Numbered from the stretch's first letter, positions 16,907 through 25,703 are shown. The stretch is 64,000 bases of DNA from Clostridiales bacterium 1_7_47FAA (GCA_000155435.1 DS990260.1:619004-683003); one strand, 5' to 3'. Numbers and translations: made by a program. The notes: generated from the sequence alone by a model not told the origin.

Positions 16907-16993
16907 CGCAAATGGAAGGATTCGAACCTTCGGGCCGGTTACCCGGCCAACTCCTTAGCGGGGAGCCGCATTCAGCCACTCTGCCACATTTGC
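16907..16993 (-). tRNA. tRNA-Ser(GCT), atypical C33, no encoded CCA
   Basis: Acceptor stem GCAAATG/CATTTGC with discriminator G, D stem GCA/TGC, anticodon stem GCTCC/GGAGT, loop CCGCTAA (anticodon GCT). The long variable arm is GGCCGG-GTAA-CCGGCC and the T arm GAAGG-TTCGAAT-CCTTC. Every helix is intact. Position 33, almost always U, is C. The following bases TAC are not CCA. Confidence 0.85.
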
Positions 16994-17042
16994 CCGGACG
17001 GTGCATTTGAAAAAAAGGATACCCGATTCCCAAATACACGCA

Positions 17043-17130
17043 TGCGCCGGGTTGGATTTGAACCAACAATGTTTACCACCAGGGTCACGGTTTTACAGAC
17101 CGCTTGCTTCAGCCGTTTGCATACCGGCGC
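17043..17130 (-). tRNA. tRNA-Tyr(GTA), no encoded CCA
   Basis: Acceptor GCGCCGG/CCGGCGC with discriminator A, D stem TGC/GCA, anticodon arm GCGGT-CTGTAAA-ACCGT (anticodon GTA), class II variable region, T arm GTTGG-TTCAAAT-CCAAC. It lies 49 bp upstream of tRNA-Ser on the same strand. The variable arm is poorly paired. Confidence 0.85.
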
Positions 17131-17219
17131 GTGTTATCGGTTATTTATGTTTCCGATGAATGTACTATAACACGGTAACCTGTGCAGATATGCATTATTT
17201 TGCTGTTTTATGCAGATTT

Positions 17220-17624
17220 TCATATCCCGGCCTTCACATCCAGCCTCTCAAACCCAAGATACCTGGTTCCTTGGAAGCTCAGCTTCCCTGTGTCCCCCTC
17301 TGAAAGCATCCCGTATTCCCTGCCTGTCACGGACAGTTCCATCCTGTCTCCGCTCTCCACCTGGAATGTCACATAATAACTGGTGGACGAGGTGGAGTGG
17401 AATCCATGTGCGCCGGTCATGTCCCCGGCATTGGCATGCCTATGATGGCTCACATTGGTACGCTTTGCAGTTACCGATGCGGGCACGGTCAGCCTTGGCG
17501 ACTGGTTATTCTTATTCCACTGTCCAATCCCCTTTACTGCCACTACCACAAACATCCCAATTACAATTACAAACATCAGGGAAAAAATTACCTCAAAACC
17601 GCCTCCCCAGAAAAACGAATCCAT
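17220..17624 (-). CDS. DUF2500 membrane-anchored protein
   Basis: The 134-residue protein has one N-terminal membrane segment (residues 8-32, VIFSLMFVIVIGMFVVVAV). A soluble beta-rich domain follows, with the DUF2500 pattern YYVTFQVESGDRMELSVTG and GMLSEGDTGKLSFQGTRYLGF. The family has no known function and typically localises to the cytoplasmic membrane. I chose the ATG at MDSFFWGG, where the membrane segment begins; GGAGG lies a little farther upstream than ideal. It is a single gene between the tRNA genes and the disrupted NuoE-like gene. Confidence 0.82.
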   Translation of the reverse strand: MDSFFWGGGFEVIFSLMFVIVIGMFVVVAVKGIGQWNKNNQSPRLTVPASVTAKRTNVSHHRHANAGDMTGAHGFHSTSSTSYYVTFQVESGDRMELSVTGREYGMLSEGDTGKLSFQGTRYLGFERLDVKAGI

Positions 17625-17736
17625 AAACAAATGTACATCCCTCCTGTTCCGGTTTATTTCCAGAATTTTATATTTACATAGTAGCACATCGGCATGGGGG
17701 TCTGTTTTACATTTTGTTTAATATAATCTGACTATT

Positions 17737-17864
17737 TTATATATACGTGTCAGGGCCCGTGACCATGGAAACAATCTCCTTTACACTCTTTCCACTGTAT
17801 ATCTTCCCATCTACCATGATATTAGGGGTTGTCCTGCACTGTTTCAGGCATGCCCTTGTTTTCA
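17737..17864 (-). pseudogene. NuoE-like ferredoxin gene, 3' fragment cut by IS110
   Basis: This fragment encodes TRACLKQCRTTPN onward for 40 residues and ends at DTYI. CLKQC supplies the second cysteine pair of a thioredoxin-like [2Fe-2S] ferredoxin (NuoE, 24-kDa NADH dehydrogenase subunit). The first pair, CTGQNC, is in the 5' fragment at 19514-19880. The open frame upstream of 17864 is made of insertion-sequence DNA. Removing 17865-19513 rejoins the halves in frame. Confidence 0.88.
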
Positions 17865-17914
17865 TATATTTCTCCATTTCTTTCGCTTCGCTCAAGACAC
17901 AAACAAGTAATGAA

Positions 17915-18125
17915 AAAACTGTTGTGCCCCTCAAATCTCTGTTTTATAATTCTGATTAAGGAATAGCAATACACAACAGAGCACGGGGAGGCGAGTGGCG
18001 AATTTTATTTGACCCCGCATATATATATGTGCCGTTATCCTTTCAAGCACAAACAAGTGGGACATTGAGCCCGGACCCTTATCATTGGTATAAACCATGT
18101 TTATTAGTCGCAGGATAACAGTCAA
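17915..18125 (+). ncRNA. Candidate bridge (seek) RNA in the IS110 left end
   Basis: The 300-bp left end has no credible protein but is strongly structured. The stems are CTGTTGTG/CACAACAG (17919-17926 with 17972-17979), CGGGG/CCCCG (17984-17988 with 18013-18017), a GCATAT...ATGTGC hairpin (18017-18032) and GTTATCC/GGATAAC (18034-18040 with 18113-18119). The last stem encloses AAACAAG (18051-18057), complementary to the left flank of the insertion. It also encloses ACCCTTATC (18075-18083), identical to the right flank at 19513-19521. A small GGG/CCC hairpin separates them. This resembles the two-loop bridge RNA of IS110 elements. Confidence 0.6.
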
Positions 18126-18163
18126 TGTTGCTATTCCGATTTATTATTAAGGTGGTGATATCT

Positions 18164-19435
18164 ATGATGAGGCTTATTTACCCCATCTGTTGTGGACTTG
18201 ACGTTCACAAAAATGTTATCGTTGCAACCATCGTTACTACTAATAGTTCTGGAATATCTGAATATAATCAGAGATCTTTTTCAACCATCAATTCTGATAT
18301 TCAGAAATTTCACAGCTGGCTAATTGAAAACAACTGTAAACATGTCTGTATGGAGTCCACTGGCAAATATTGGATTCCTATTTTTAATTACCTTGAATAT
18401 GACATTGATATTTGTCTTACACATCCCAAATATGTGAAAGCTATTAAAGGTAAAAAGACAGACAAAAAGGATTCTAAATGGATTGCTGACTTATATAAAT
18501 TTGATTTAGTCAGATGTTCCTTTATTCCTCCGAAAGACTTTCGCCAGTTACGTGAGCTTGCCCGCTATCGTTTTAAACTGGTTTGTATGAAATCTTCCGA
18601 GAAGAATCGAATCCAAAACTGTATGACTGTTTCAAACATTGGTATCGCTAGTATCCTTTCTGATCCTTTTGGTAAAACTGCTACAGAAATCATGACTTAT
18701 CTTCTTTCAAATACATCCGAAACGATTGACGATAAAGCAGTTCGAAGGTTGATCAAGAAAAAAGCAAATGCTAAATCTGACGAAATCATTGAAGCAATTA
18801 AAGGTTACAACATTGAAACTGATCAAGCTAAAAAGTTTGAACTTGCCAGAGCTCACTTAGATTATCTTGATGATATGATTACTCAAACCGAAGTTGAACT
18901 CTATGTTCGTATCAAACCCTACTATGAATATGTTACTTTAATTGCCACACTTCCCGGTATTACCGAATTAAGTGCAACTATAATTCTTGCCGAAATCAGT
19001 GTGAACATGGACATCTTTGATGATGCCAAGCATCTTTGTTCTTGGTGTGGACTTTCTCCTGCCAATAACGAATCGGCTGGAAAGAAAAAATCTGTCCGTA
19101 TTGCCAAAGCTGGAGCTTATTTAAAACCAATGATGGTCCAATGTGCTCTTGCAGCAATCAAAAGCAAAAAACAACCTTATTTTGCAGTAAAATATGTAAG
19201 AATCAAGAAACGTCGTGGTCATAAAAAGGCAATTATTGCAATTGCTAGAATGATGATGGTCTGTATCTTCCACATGGTTTCTGAAAAGCAACCCTTTAAT
19301 CCAACTGACTATGAGGAATTGATGGATCCCCATTACAGTCAACCCAAAGTAACATTAAACGAAACAAATGTTTTTGCGTACTTAGAATCTCAAGGTTATG
19401 ACACTTCTTTATTGGTTAAATGCAGCGATAACTAA
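18164..19435 (+). CDS. IS110-family transposase (DEDD-Ser recombinase)
   Basis: The 423-residue enzyme has an N-terminal RuvC-like DEDD domain: CGLDVHK (D), CMESTGKYW (E) and GKKTDKKDSKWIADL (D-x2-D). It also has the C-terminal IS116/IS110/IS902 domain LIATLPGITELSA with CSWCGLSPANNESAGKKKS, where the catalytic serine is expected. Length is normal and no frameshift is seen. The ATG at 18164 follows AAGGTGGTGA at good spacing; the longer frame from 18125 starts inside the leader. Family members carry out RNA-guided recombination between the element and its target. It appears intact and potentially active. Confidence 0.95.
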   Translation: MMRLIYPICCGLDVHKNVIVATIVTTNSSGISEYNQRSFSTINSDIQKFHSWLIENNCKHVCMESTGKYWIPIFNYLEYDIDICLTHPKYVKAIKGKKTDKKDSKWIADLYKFDLVRCSFIPPKDFRQLRELARYRFKLVCMKSSEKNRIQNCMTVSNIGIASILSDPFGKTATEIMTYLLSNTSETIDDKAVRRLIKKKANAKSDEIIEAIKGYNIETDQAKKFELARAHLDYLDDMITQTEVELYVRIKPYYEYVTLIATLPGITELSATIILAEISVNMDIFDDAKHLCSWCGLSPANNESAGKKKSVRIAKAGAYLKPMMVQCALAAIKSKKQPYFAVKYVRIKKRRGHKKAIIAIARMMMVCIFHMVSEKQPFNPTDYEELMDPHYSQPKVTLNETNVFAYLESQGYDTSLLVKCSDN

Positions 19436-19513
19436 TGTTGAAATAATAACTTTTCAAAAACGGGTTTTAAGAACCCTTAGTTAAAGTCGGCTCAAAATCT
19501 ACTATTTTTTTCA

Positions 19514-19880
19514 CCCTTATCCTCCCATCCTGGGAGATACCGTCACCGCCTATCTTAAGCCGCTGCCTCAACTCCTGCAGCAGCTTAAGGTTATCCCTGG
19601 ATGCACAGTTTTGGCCTGTGCAGACAGTGATTTCATGGACATATGGTGATTTCTTCAGGCTGGGATACCGTTTCATTATGATTTCTATAAGGGATTCCTT
19701 CACCCCGGCCGTCTGTGCCGCCTCCTCCAGAACAGAGGGTCCAATCCATCCGCATACGTCCTGAAGTTCCCTCAGCATGCTTACAATGACCTCCTGCGAA
19801 CCGCGTTCCGGAAGTTCTTTGTAATAATCCAGTATTTCCCTTACTTCTCTATCTGTCTTTTCATTATCACCTGACTGCAT
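19514..19880 (-). pseudogene. NuoE-like ferredoxin gene, 5' fragment cut by IS110
   Basis: Encodes the first 122 residues (MQSGDNEK to DGRIRVK) of a 164-residue NuoE-like [2Fe-2S] protein. The helical front (REILDYYKELPERGSQEVIV) and the first cysteine pair in EITVCTGQNCASRDN are typical. The ATG has AAGGAG six bases upstream. The current frame reads 16 codons into the insertion sequence and stops at 19467. Without CLKQC the product could not hold the cluster. No other Nuo or hydrogenase subunit genes lie nearby, so this was an orphan electron-transfer protein. Confidence 0.88.
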
Positions 19881-20053
19881 GTATACTCCTTCTCCATAAT
19901 AATGTGTACCATAATATAATGCGTACCATAACACCGGAATTTCCCGCTGTATCCTTTTATTTCCCATCTATATCTTCTGATGTTCCGGATTGTTCTATTC
20001 ATTGTATCATGAAGACAGGGGTTCGTGCATTCCAAAAAGCGTCTTTTCCCCCT

Positions 20054-20962
20054 TTATCTGGAAACTTTCAACGTCTCATATATCCTGGTGTCATCCCAGT
20101 CCGGGTTTGCTTTAATCATGTCATAAATTTTTTCAATAAGGTAAACTTCCTCTTCCAGCATATCCGCACACGCCTCTGCCGTAACGCCCTTTGCCGCCTT
20201 CTTCCTTACCTGTTTGATTAGCTTCACGGACTCACCGGCTGCCTCGCCTTCTGCCCTGGCTTCCTGTTGCAGATATATCCTCTCTTCCCACTCCTGCATA
20301 TACTTCACTCCAATCTCTTCACTGGCTTTTAGCTGACTGACCCGTCCGTGCAGTTCTTTGATACGCTGGCTGGTGCTATGGGATGCCGACTGGTCTGTAG
20401 TATGCTCCATATAATGGAGCAGCTCTATCAGTTCCGTGCCCACTCCCTCCCCATTCGTCCCATGGGTATTTAAAAATATCCTGCTTGCCCCATCCTCTAA
20501 AAGCAATCCTTCCTGCTCCTGACAGGTCATCCTGAAGGTATACTTATACCTCCCATATCCCCATAAATCAAAGGGCATGATGGATATCAGATACGAGGGC
20601 TGCATCTCATTAAAATCAATCTCCCCCGGCATTAGAAGGGAGCCGTCAATCAGCGCCTGGTAAAACCTGCTTCTCTTAACCAGGTTCCCCGTATTGATTT
20701 TCTGCACTTCGGTTGAATAGACGCGCCGTTCCTCATCCGTCGTATACACATCCAGTCGGATGGAGCGCAGCCAGGGCGCTGTCCTCAATTCCTTCTCCAC
20801 CTGTGGCTGTCCTTTTAATTCCAGCTCTTTTCCCAGGATAATTGAAAGTATTAACTGAAGGTTCCTTTTGTCCTCCATGGTTTCCGCAAATAAAAAGCGG
20901 TCCAACAGGGTCAGTTCTTTAAGCCGCTTGACGGTCTGCCTGTTTTTCACAGCTATATCCAT
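20054..20962 (-). CDS. Rpn-family PD-(D/E)XK nuclease/transposase-like protein
   Basis: The 302-residue protein matches the recombination-promoting nuclease (Rpn) group common in Lachnospiraceae. It opens with LTLLDRFLFAETMEDKRNL, and the catalytic core is RLDVYTTD with YSTEVQK (D...ExQ). The tail is long and charged, with many glutamates (QQEARAEGEAAGESVKL) and a three-helix end. Rpn proteins cleave DNA in vitro and are expanded in gut clostridia, with a possible role in defence or recombination. It is a single gene upstream of the disrupted NuoE-like gene. A different Rpn-type remnant is at 48212. Confidence 0.85.
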   Translation of the reverse strand: MDIAVKNRQTVKRLKELTLLDRFLFAETMEDKRNLQLILSIILGKELELKGQPQVEKELRTAPWLRSIRLDVYTTDEERRVYSTEVQKINTGNLVKRSRFYQALIDGSLLMPGEIDFNEMQPSYLISIMPFDLWGYGRYKYTFRMTCQEQEGLLLEDGASRIFLNTHGTNGEGVGTELIELLHYMEHTTDQSASHSTSQRIKELHGRVSQLKASEEIGVKYMQEWEERIYLQQEARAEGEAAGESVKLIKQVRKKAAKGVTAEACADMLEEEVYLIEKIYDMIKANPDWDDTRIYETLKVSR

Positions 20963-21273
20963 ATGTATCTCCTTTTATTATAATCAATCTTTCCATCTGT
21001 TGCAAGAAAATACAGCTTTACACATCCATGAAACCACCACCTGACCATTGAACCATATTCTTTTATCACACATTGGGAATCACAGGGAGAATATCCCTTA
21101 AAGATTGTCATTAGCAGAACGCCATTGAGAATCATATCTATAAAATATCACGGAACCACCGTCACGTCAAGACTTGTAAAATAGTCCTGAAACTTATTTG
21201 AACCGCATAGCCAACTCACCAATCCAATTCCGCCGCATAAGATATGACAAAGCGTATTATGAAAGGTTACTGT
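20963..21273. other. Non-coding interval with divergent promoters
   Basis: These 311 bp separate the divergent Rpn-type and DUF4397 genes. They are AT-rich. I see no RNA gene or repeat. The only open frame of note (20953-21135, minus) has no ribosome binding site or family resemblance. Confidence 0.5.
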
Positions 21274-22200
21274 ATGTATTACGACGACTACTATCCTTCC
21301 GTGCCGGAAGACCTCTATCCTTACCCTGCAGCAGGTTCTGAATTACAGCCTGATGACCTGCAGATGGATGAATCCATGCCTGATGACCTGCAGGCGGATG
21401 AATTGCTGCCTGATGATTTACAATCTGATATGGACTATTCAGAAGACTGGGTTAATTCACAGGAGTATGACCCAATCATCCCATATACAGACAGCCCGGA
21501 GGAGGACCAGGTTTTTGGCGCCCCTATGTCCGGACGCACTGCCCAGCCCATGCAGGCACAGCCTATGATGGCCCAACCCATGCAGACCCAGCCCATGATG
21601 GCACAGCCTGCAATGCCTATGCCGGACAGACCGGTTGCTCCTTTACCGGACCGGCCGGTTCCTCCTATTCCGGACAGACCGAATCCTCCGGTAAGACCTG
21701 ACAGGCCCAACCCTCCGGCAAGGCCCGACAGGCCCACACCACCTAGGCCCATTCCTCCAAGACCTGTTCCCCCAAGGCCCATTCCTCCAAGGCCTGTTCC
21801 CCCAAGACCTGTTCCTCCAAGGCCTGTTCCCCCAAGACCTGTTCCTCCAAGGCCTATTCCTCCTGTGGTAAACCCTGACTGGTCATGGAACTGGGGTGTG
21901 ATCCTCCCAGGCACGGTTTTCCCGGTTTCCATTGCACGGGTGCGGTTTTACAATGCAGCGGTCCGAGGCCCAATCCAGATTTACGTGAATAACAGGCTGG
22001 TTGTATCTAACTTAAACTTCCTGGATTTCACCCGGTTCTATAATGTGGCACCAGGCCGCTACCGCATAACCATCTACAGGGGTAACAACATGCGTACGCC
22101 AATCGTGGATACCTGGATGTCTTTCCAGCGCAACACATCCACAACCGTTACCCTGGCCGGTTCAGGCTCTAACTTCTGGCTCCAGACAACGGTACAGTAA
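21274..22200 (+). CDS. Proline-rich repeat protein with C-terminal DUF4397 domain
   Basis: The 308-residue protein has no signal peptide. It begins with acidic repeats (PDDLQ units, residues 25-50) and continues with methionine/glutamine repeats (QPMMAQPMQ). It then has a long tract of PDRP and PRPxPP repeats (about residues 115-205) and ends in a DUF4397 beta-sandwich (RVRFYNAAVRGPIQIYVNNR, YRITIYRG). DUF4397 proteins are often surface or spore-coat associated in firmicutes; the role here is unknown. I prefer the ATG at 21274 (GAAAGG seven bases upstream); two earlier ATGs lack ribosome binding sites. A terminator follows. Confidence 0.78.
   Translation: MYYDDYYPSVPEDLYPYPAAGSELQPDDLQMDESMPDDLQADELLPDDLQSDMDYSEDWVNSQEYDPIIPYTDSPEEDQVFGAPMSGRTAQPMQAQPMMAQPMQTQPMMAQPAMPMPDRPVAPLPDRPVPPIPDRPNPPVRPDRPNPPARPDRPTPPRPIPPRPVPPRPIPPRPVPPRPVPPRPVPPRPVPPRPIPPVVNPDWSWNWGVILPGTVFPVSIARVRFYNAAVRGPIQIYVNNRLVVSNLNFLDFTRFYNVAPGRYRITIYRGNNMRTPIVDTWMSFQRNTSTTVTLAGSGSNFWLQTTVQ
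21715..21865 (+). repeat. In-frame tandem repeats of about 9/18 bp (PRPxPP)
   Basis: About fourteen imperfect copies of CCTCCAAGGCCT/CCCCCAAGACCT-like units encode PRPIPPRPVPP. The low divergence between units suggests active expansion and contraction. Confidence 0.85.
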
Positions 22201-22216
22201 TAGGCACATCTGCCCT

Positions 22217-22258
22217 AAAAGGGACACCGGGCTAAGCCTGGTGTCCCTTGCAGTTTTA
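22217..22258. terminator. Shared bidirectional terminator
   Basis: AAGGGACACCGGG and CCTGGTGTCCCTT pair around CTAAG, with A-rich and T-rich flanks. It lies between the convergent DUF4397 gene and the YesN gene and can serve both. Confidence 0.85.
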
Positions 22259-22271
22259 ACTTCCATTCCCG

Positions 22272-23861
22272 TCATATAACCCCCTTCTGTTTCCTATACT
22301 CCGACACCGACACATGATACCGCCGTTTAAACAGGCAGGAGAAATAATTGGCATTGACATAGCCCACCCGTTCCCCAATCTCATATGTCTTAAGGCTGGT
22401 GTGCTCCACCAGTTCCCTGGCAGCTTCCATCCGGATTTCTGACAGGAAGTCGGAAAATGTAACCTGCTTTATCTTCTTAAACAGGATGGACAGGTAGACC
22501 GGGCTTACGTGGAGTTCTTCCGCCACATCATTCAGGGACAGCTCACTGTCCGGATAATTATTCCTTATATACGTTTCCGCCTTGTGGGCCAGGACTGTTT
22601 TGGAGTCTGCCTGTGTCTCGTTAACCCCTGCGCAGATATCCCGGATCAGGTCCGCCACAATCCCGAATATCCGGGACAGGTCTGAACTGGCGCATATCCT
22701 GTCACAGTATTCATAGTAATCATGGCTTCCTTCCAGGCGGCTCCAGTTCCCTGTTTCCTGCAGCAGATGGGCGATAAGGCCGATGCACCACATGCGGAGG
22801 TTCCCAAGGGTGATTCCTTCCTTCAGGACCCTGGCCCTGCACTGCTCTAAAAGCCCCAGGGCCTGCTCACGGCTGCCCAGCAGGACTTTCTGGATAAGCA
22901 GCTTATTTCCCTCGCCCAGCTCTGCCCTTTTCCCGGATTCCCAGGTCACGGCTTCATGAAATACGGAGTAACCCTCCCGCTCTGATAAATGTCTGTATTT
23001 TAAGGCTGTGAACGCTTCCTGTATGGAGTCCTCCAGCCGTTCCAGGCCAGAATACCGGTTTCCGATTCCCAGCGCCGTCTCCACGTCCAGCACCTCCAGT
23101 ATGGTCCCACGGATTTTCCCTGCAAATCCTGTCCCCTGTTCCTCCAGGCCGCATCCCCCGTCCTGGCTGGACAGGATGATATACACATGGTCTGCATTTC
23201 CCTGAAAGACTTCTACCGCACAGCCATCCACGGACTGGCTCAGCTCCTGGACACAGTTATAGACCGCATATTTAAGAAGCTCCCCCCACAGATCCCTGGT
23301 CCTGTCATAATAATCCACGATCAGCAGGTCCAGGGCAATCAGGTTCTCCTTGTATATCTTCAGCCCTAATTCCTGTATGGCTTCTTCTATCCTGGCCTTG
23401 CCATAATAACCCGCCATCAGGTCATTGATGAACTGGCGGCTTAAAAGCGGTATGCTTTTATTCTTCCGGTGGGTATCCCTCATACGGCTTTCAAACTGCT
23501 TCTTTGTGTTCAGGACCGATTCCAAAAGTTCCTCCCTGGCCAACGGCTTCAGGAGATAATCGCATGCCTTATGCTTAATTGCCTCCTTTGCATACTCAAA
23601 ATCCTCATATGCCGTCAGAAGGATGACCTGGATATCCGGATAAAGAATGCGGGCCTCCTTCATAAGCTCAATCCCGGACATCTGAGGCATCTTAATATCA
23701 GTCAGCAGCAGATGGGGAGCAAGCTCCTTTAGCATGGAAAGGGCTTCCTGTCCATCACATGCAACCCCCACGATTTCCATTCCATAGCTTTCCCAGTCAA
23801 TTGTTTTTTTAAGTCCCCTGCGGATGATGGCGTCATCATCCGCAATCAATACACGGTACAT
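22272..23861 (-). CDS. YesN-type response regulator (REC + AraC HTH)
   Basis: The 529-residue regulator has an N-terminal receiver domain (ADDDAIIRRGLKKTIDW; phospho-acceptor in LLLTDIKMPQMSG) and a long middle region. A C-terminal pair of AraC helix-turn-helix motifs completes it (SLNDVAEELHVSPVYLSILF, YEIGERVGYVNANYFSCLF). It lies 41 bp after the YesM-type kinase gene and is the last gene of the operon. In firmicutes such pairs activate the linked polysaccharide uptake genes. The operon promoter near 32345 has a poor -35 box, consistent with activation. Confidence 0.94.
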   Translation of the reverse strand: MYRVLIADDDAIIRRGLKKTIDWESYGMEIVGVACDGQEALSMLKELAPHLLLTDIKMPQMSGIELMKEARILYPDIQVILLTAYEDFEYAKEAIKHKACDYLLKPLAREELLESVLNTKKQFESRMRDTHRKNKSIPLLSRQFINDLMAGYYGKARIEEAIQELGLKIYKENLIALDLLIVDYYDRTRDLWGELLKYAVYNCVQELSQSVDGCAVEVFQGNADHVYIILSSQDGGCGLEEQGTGFAGKIRGTILEVLDVETALGIGNRYSGLERLEDSIQEAFTALKYRHLSEREGYSVFHEAVTWESGKRAELGEGNKLLIQKVLLGSREQALGLLEQCRARVLKEGITLGNLRMWCIGLIAHLLQETGNWSRLEGSHDYYEYCDRICASSDLSRIFGIVADLIRDICAGVNETQADSKTVLAHKAETYIRNNYPDSELSLNDVAEELHVSPVYLSILFKKIKQVTFSDFLSEIRMEAARELVEHTSLKTYEIGERVGYVNANYFSCLFKRRYHVSVSEYRKQKGVI

Positions 23862-23902
23862 AAAACCTCCTTTTTCAACAGCCGGGATCTGTTCCAGGGA
23901 TT

Positions 23903-25702
23903 TCAGGTCACAGGGATATACACCTTTATGACCGTTCCCCGCCCCTGTACGCTCTCAATCTCCAGCCCGGCTTCCCCGTCATAATATAGCATAAGCCTGG
24001 AATATACATTCCTCAGCCCAAAGCTTACCTGGCTGTATCCTTCTTCCTGATTCATGCTTTTTCGGACCTGCTCCAGCCGTTCACTGGCCATTCCAGCTCC
24101 TGTATCCCTTACCTCAAACAGGATACGCCCGCCCTCACGCTTCCCGGTAATGGTAATCATACCTTTTCCGGCCTGATTCTGTATGCCGTGGTGCAGCGCG
24201 TTCTCCACAAGGGGCTGCAGCGTCAGCTTCAGGATACGGCAGTCCCGTATATCCGGGGCTATCTCTATTTCATATTCAAATTTATCCCCATATTTCATGT
24301 GCTGGATCACAAGATAATTTTTTACATGGTTGATTTCCGTGTCTATGGTTATGACATCTTCCCCCCGGCTTAATCCGGTCCTGAAAAAATTGGACAGGGC
24401 CAGGACCATGGCGCTGGCCTCCTTTGATTCATCCAGTTCACAGAGCTGCTGTACGGAATACAGCGTATTATACAGAAAATGCGGGTTAATCTGTTCCTGC
24501 ATCAGGGAGAGTTCTGCCTCCCGCTTTTTCTCCTGCTCCTCTTTTACCTGTTCAATCAGCTGCCTTACCCTGGACAGCAGTTCATTGATTTTGTCGCTGA
24601 GGATCTGTATCTCCCTGGCGCCGCCTGAGGAGACATTGGCGATTGAAGTGACGTCCTCAACGGATACGGTGTCGGTCAGCCGTTTGATGGGCAGCACGAT
24701 CAGGCGGCTCAGCACCACACAGGCCAGCACGCTGCACACAATCACTGCAATCATGGTAAAATGAATGGAGTTCTGCATCGTGCGCACATCGTGGAACATT
24801 TCATTGGTTGGCAGTAATGCGGCCACAAGCCAGCCATTTGTCTTCAGATGCCTTGTATATACCATCATTTCCTGCCCGGAGACGCTCTTAACCTTGATTC
24901 CGGCGGATACATCCGCCATCTGCTGGAGCTGGCGCAGGGACTGTTCCGACAGCGTATAAGACTCATCCACATCCTTATAACGTATAAGGCTGCCGTCATG
25001 GATCAGGGCCACATATCCATTTTCACTGATATCCGGTATGGTCAGCATATCCCGGAACATGGATTCCCGGATATTAAACACAATCCCGCCCCGTCCGGGC
25101 TGCCCCGGCTTGCCGTACAGCCTGTACAGGGAGAACACCCGGTTGTTCTTACGGTTGTTTTCCGCATCCGTCACCTGGAAAATGGTATCGTCGTGAAGAA
25201 AGCTCCAGTTATAGATGGACTGGTTGCGTCCATACCATGCGTCGTAGTTAAAATCAATCTTTACCGGTATATCCTCACACCGGTACATCCGGAACCGGCT
25301 GTCATTAAAATCAATGATTACGGAATCCAGGAAGGAACCGGATGACACAAACTGGTCGTCAATGCTTTTCCTCAGGTTGATATAATACTGTCCCTTGGCC
25401 CTGTCCACATTTTCCTGTGACATCACAAGGGCAAGGGACAGCATGTCACTGCTGTTCTCAATGTACTGGAACCGTTCCATCAGATCCGCCATACGGCTGT
25501 CAAGCACGCTGGTTGACTGGGTCAGCGAATTAAGCATGTTGGCCCTTGAGCTTTCCGTCACCTGGTTATATGACATGCGCTGGAACGTAGTGCCCATAAT
25601 AAGGATTGTCACCACCATCACGGGCACGAACACAATCACTAAAAGCCACATAACCGGTATATGCTTCATTGCCGTTTTCCGGCCGGTGTCAAATCCTTTC
25701 AT
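23903..25702 (-). CDS. YesM-type sensor histidine kinase
   Basis: The 599-residue kinase has a membrane segment near residues 14-36 (WLLVIVFVPVMVVTILI). An extracellular Cache-like sensor of about 260 residues, a second membrane segment, a HAMP region and a His_kinase domain follow (phospho-acceptor H in EQINPHFLYNTLYS). The ATPase end has LVENALHHGIQNQ and DTGAGM. The ATG at 25702 follows GGGAGCAGG; an upstream TTG would overlap the lyase gene. The sensor probably detects an extracellular oligosaccharide or its binding protein. Confidence 0.93.
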   Translation of the reverse strand: MKGFDTGRKTAMKHIPVMWLLVIVFVPVMVVTILIMGTTFQRMSYNQVTESSRANMLNSLTQSTSVLDSRMADLMERFQYIENSSDMLSLALVMSQENVDRAKGQYYINLRKSIDDQFVSSGSFLDSVIIDFNDSRFRMYRCEDIPVKIDFNYDAWYGRNQSIYNWSFLHDDTIFQVTDAENNRKNNRVFSLYRLYGKPGQPGRGGIVFNIRESMFRDMLTIPDISENGYVALIHDGSLIRYKDVDESYTLSEQSLRQLQQMADVSAGIKVKSVSGQEMMVYTRHLKTNGWLVAALLPTNEMFHDVRTMQNSIHFTMIAVIVCSVLACVVLSRLIVLPIKRLTDTVSVEDVTSIANVSSGGAREIQILSDKINELLSRVRQLIEQVKEEQEKKREAELSLMQEQINPHFLYNTLYSVQQLCELDESKEASAMVLALSNFFRTGLSRGEDVITIDTEINHVKNYLVIQHMKYGDKFEYEIEIAPDIRDCRILKLTLQPLVENALHHGIQNQAGKGMITITGKREGGRILFEVRDTGAGMASERLEQVRKSMNQEEGYSQVSFGLRNVYSRLMLYYDGEAGLEIESVQGRGTVIKVYIPVT

Positions 25703-25703
25703 C

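Larger units (their letters stand above)
17865..19513 (+). mobile_element. IS110-family element inserted in a NuoE-like gene
   Basis: Deleting these 1,649 bp restores a 164-codon NuoE-like frame reading DGRIRVK-TRACLKQC. The spacing from DG to the first cysteine is normal for the family. The six bases TTTTCA are present at both junctions (17859-17864 and 19508-19513), so the exact cut is ambiguous within that repeat. The element has a 300-bp non-coding left end, a DEDD/Ser recombinase gene and a short right end. This is the layout of the IS110 group that encodes a guide RNA at the left. It is AT-richer than the host DNA, so it was acquired. Confidence 0.88.

Noticed and set aside
17865-17934. 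N-terminal part of the 65-codon frame around the NuoE 3' fragment
   Set aside because: These codons lie in the insertion sequence left end. The restored gene shows the true upstream sequence.
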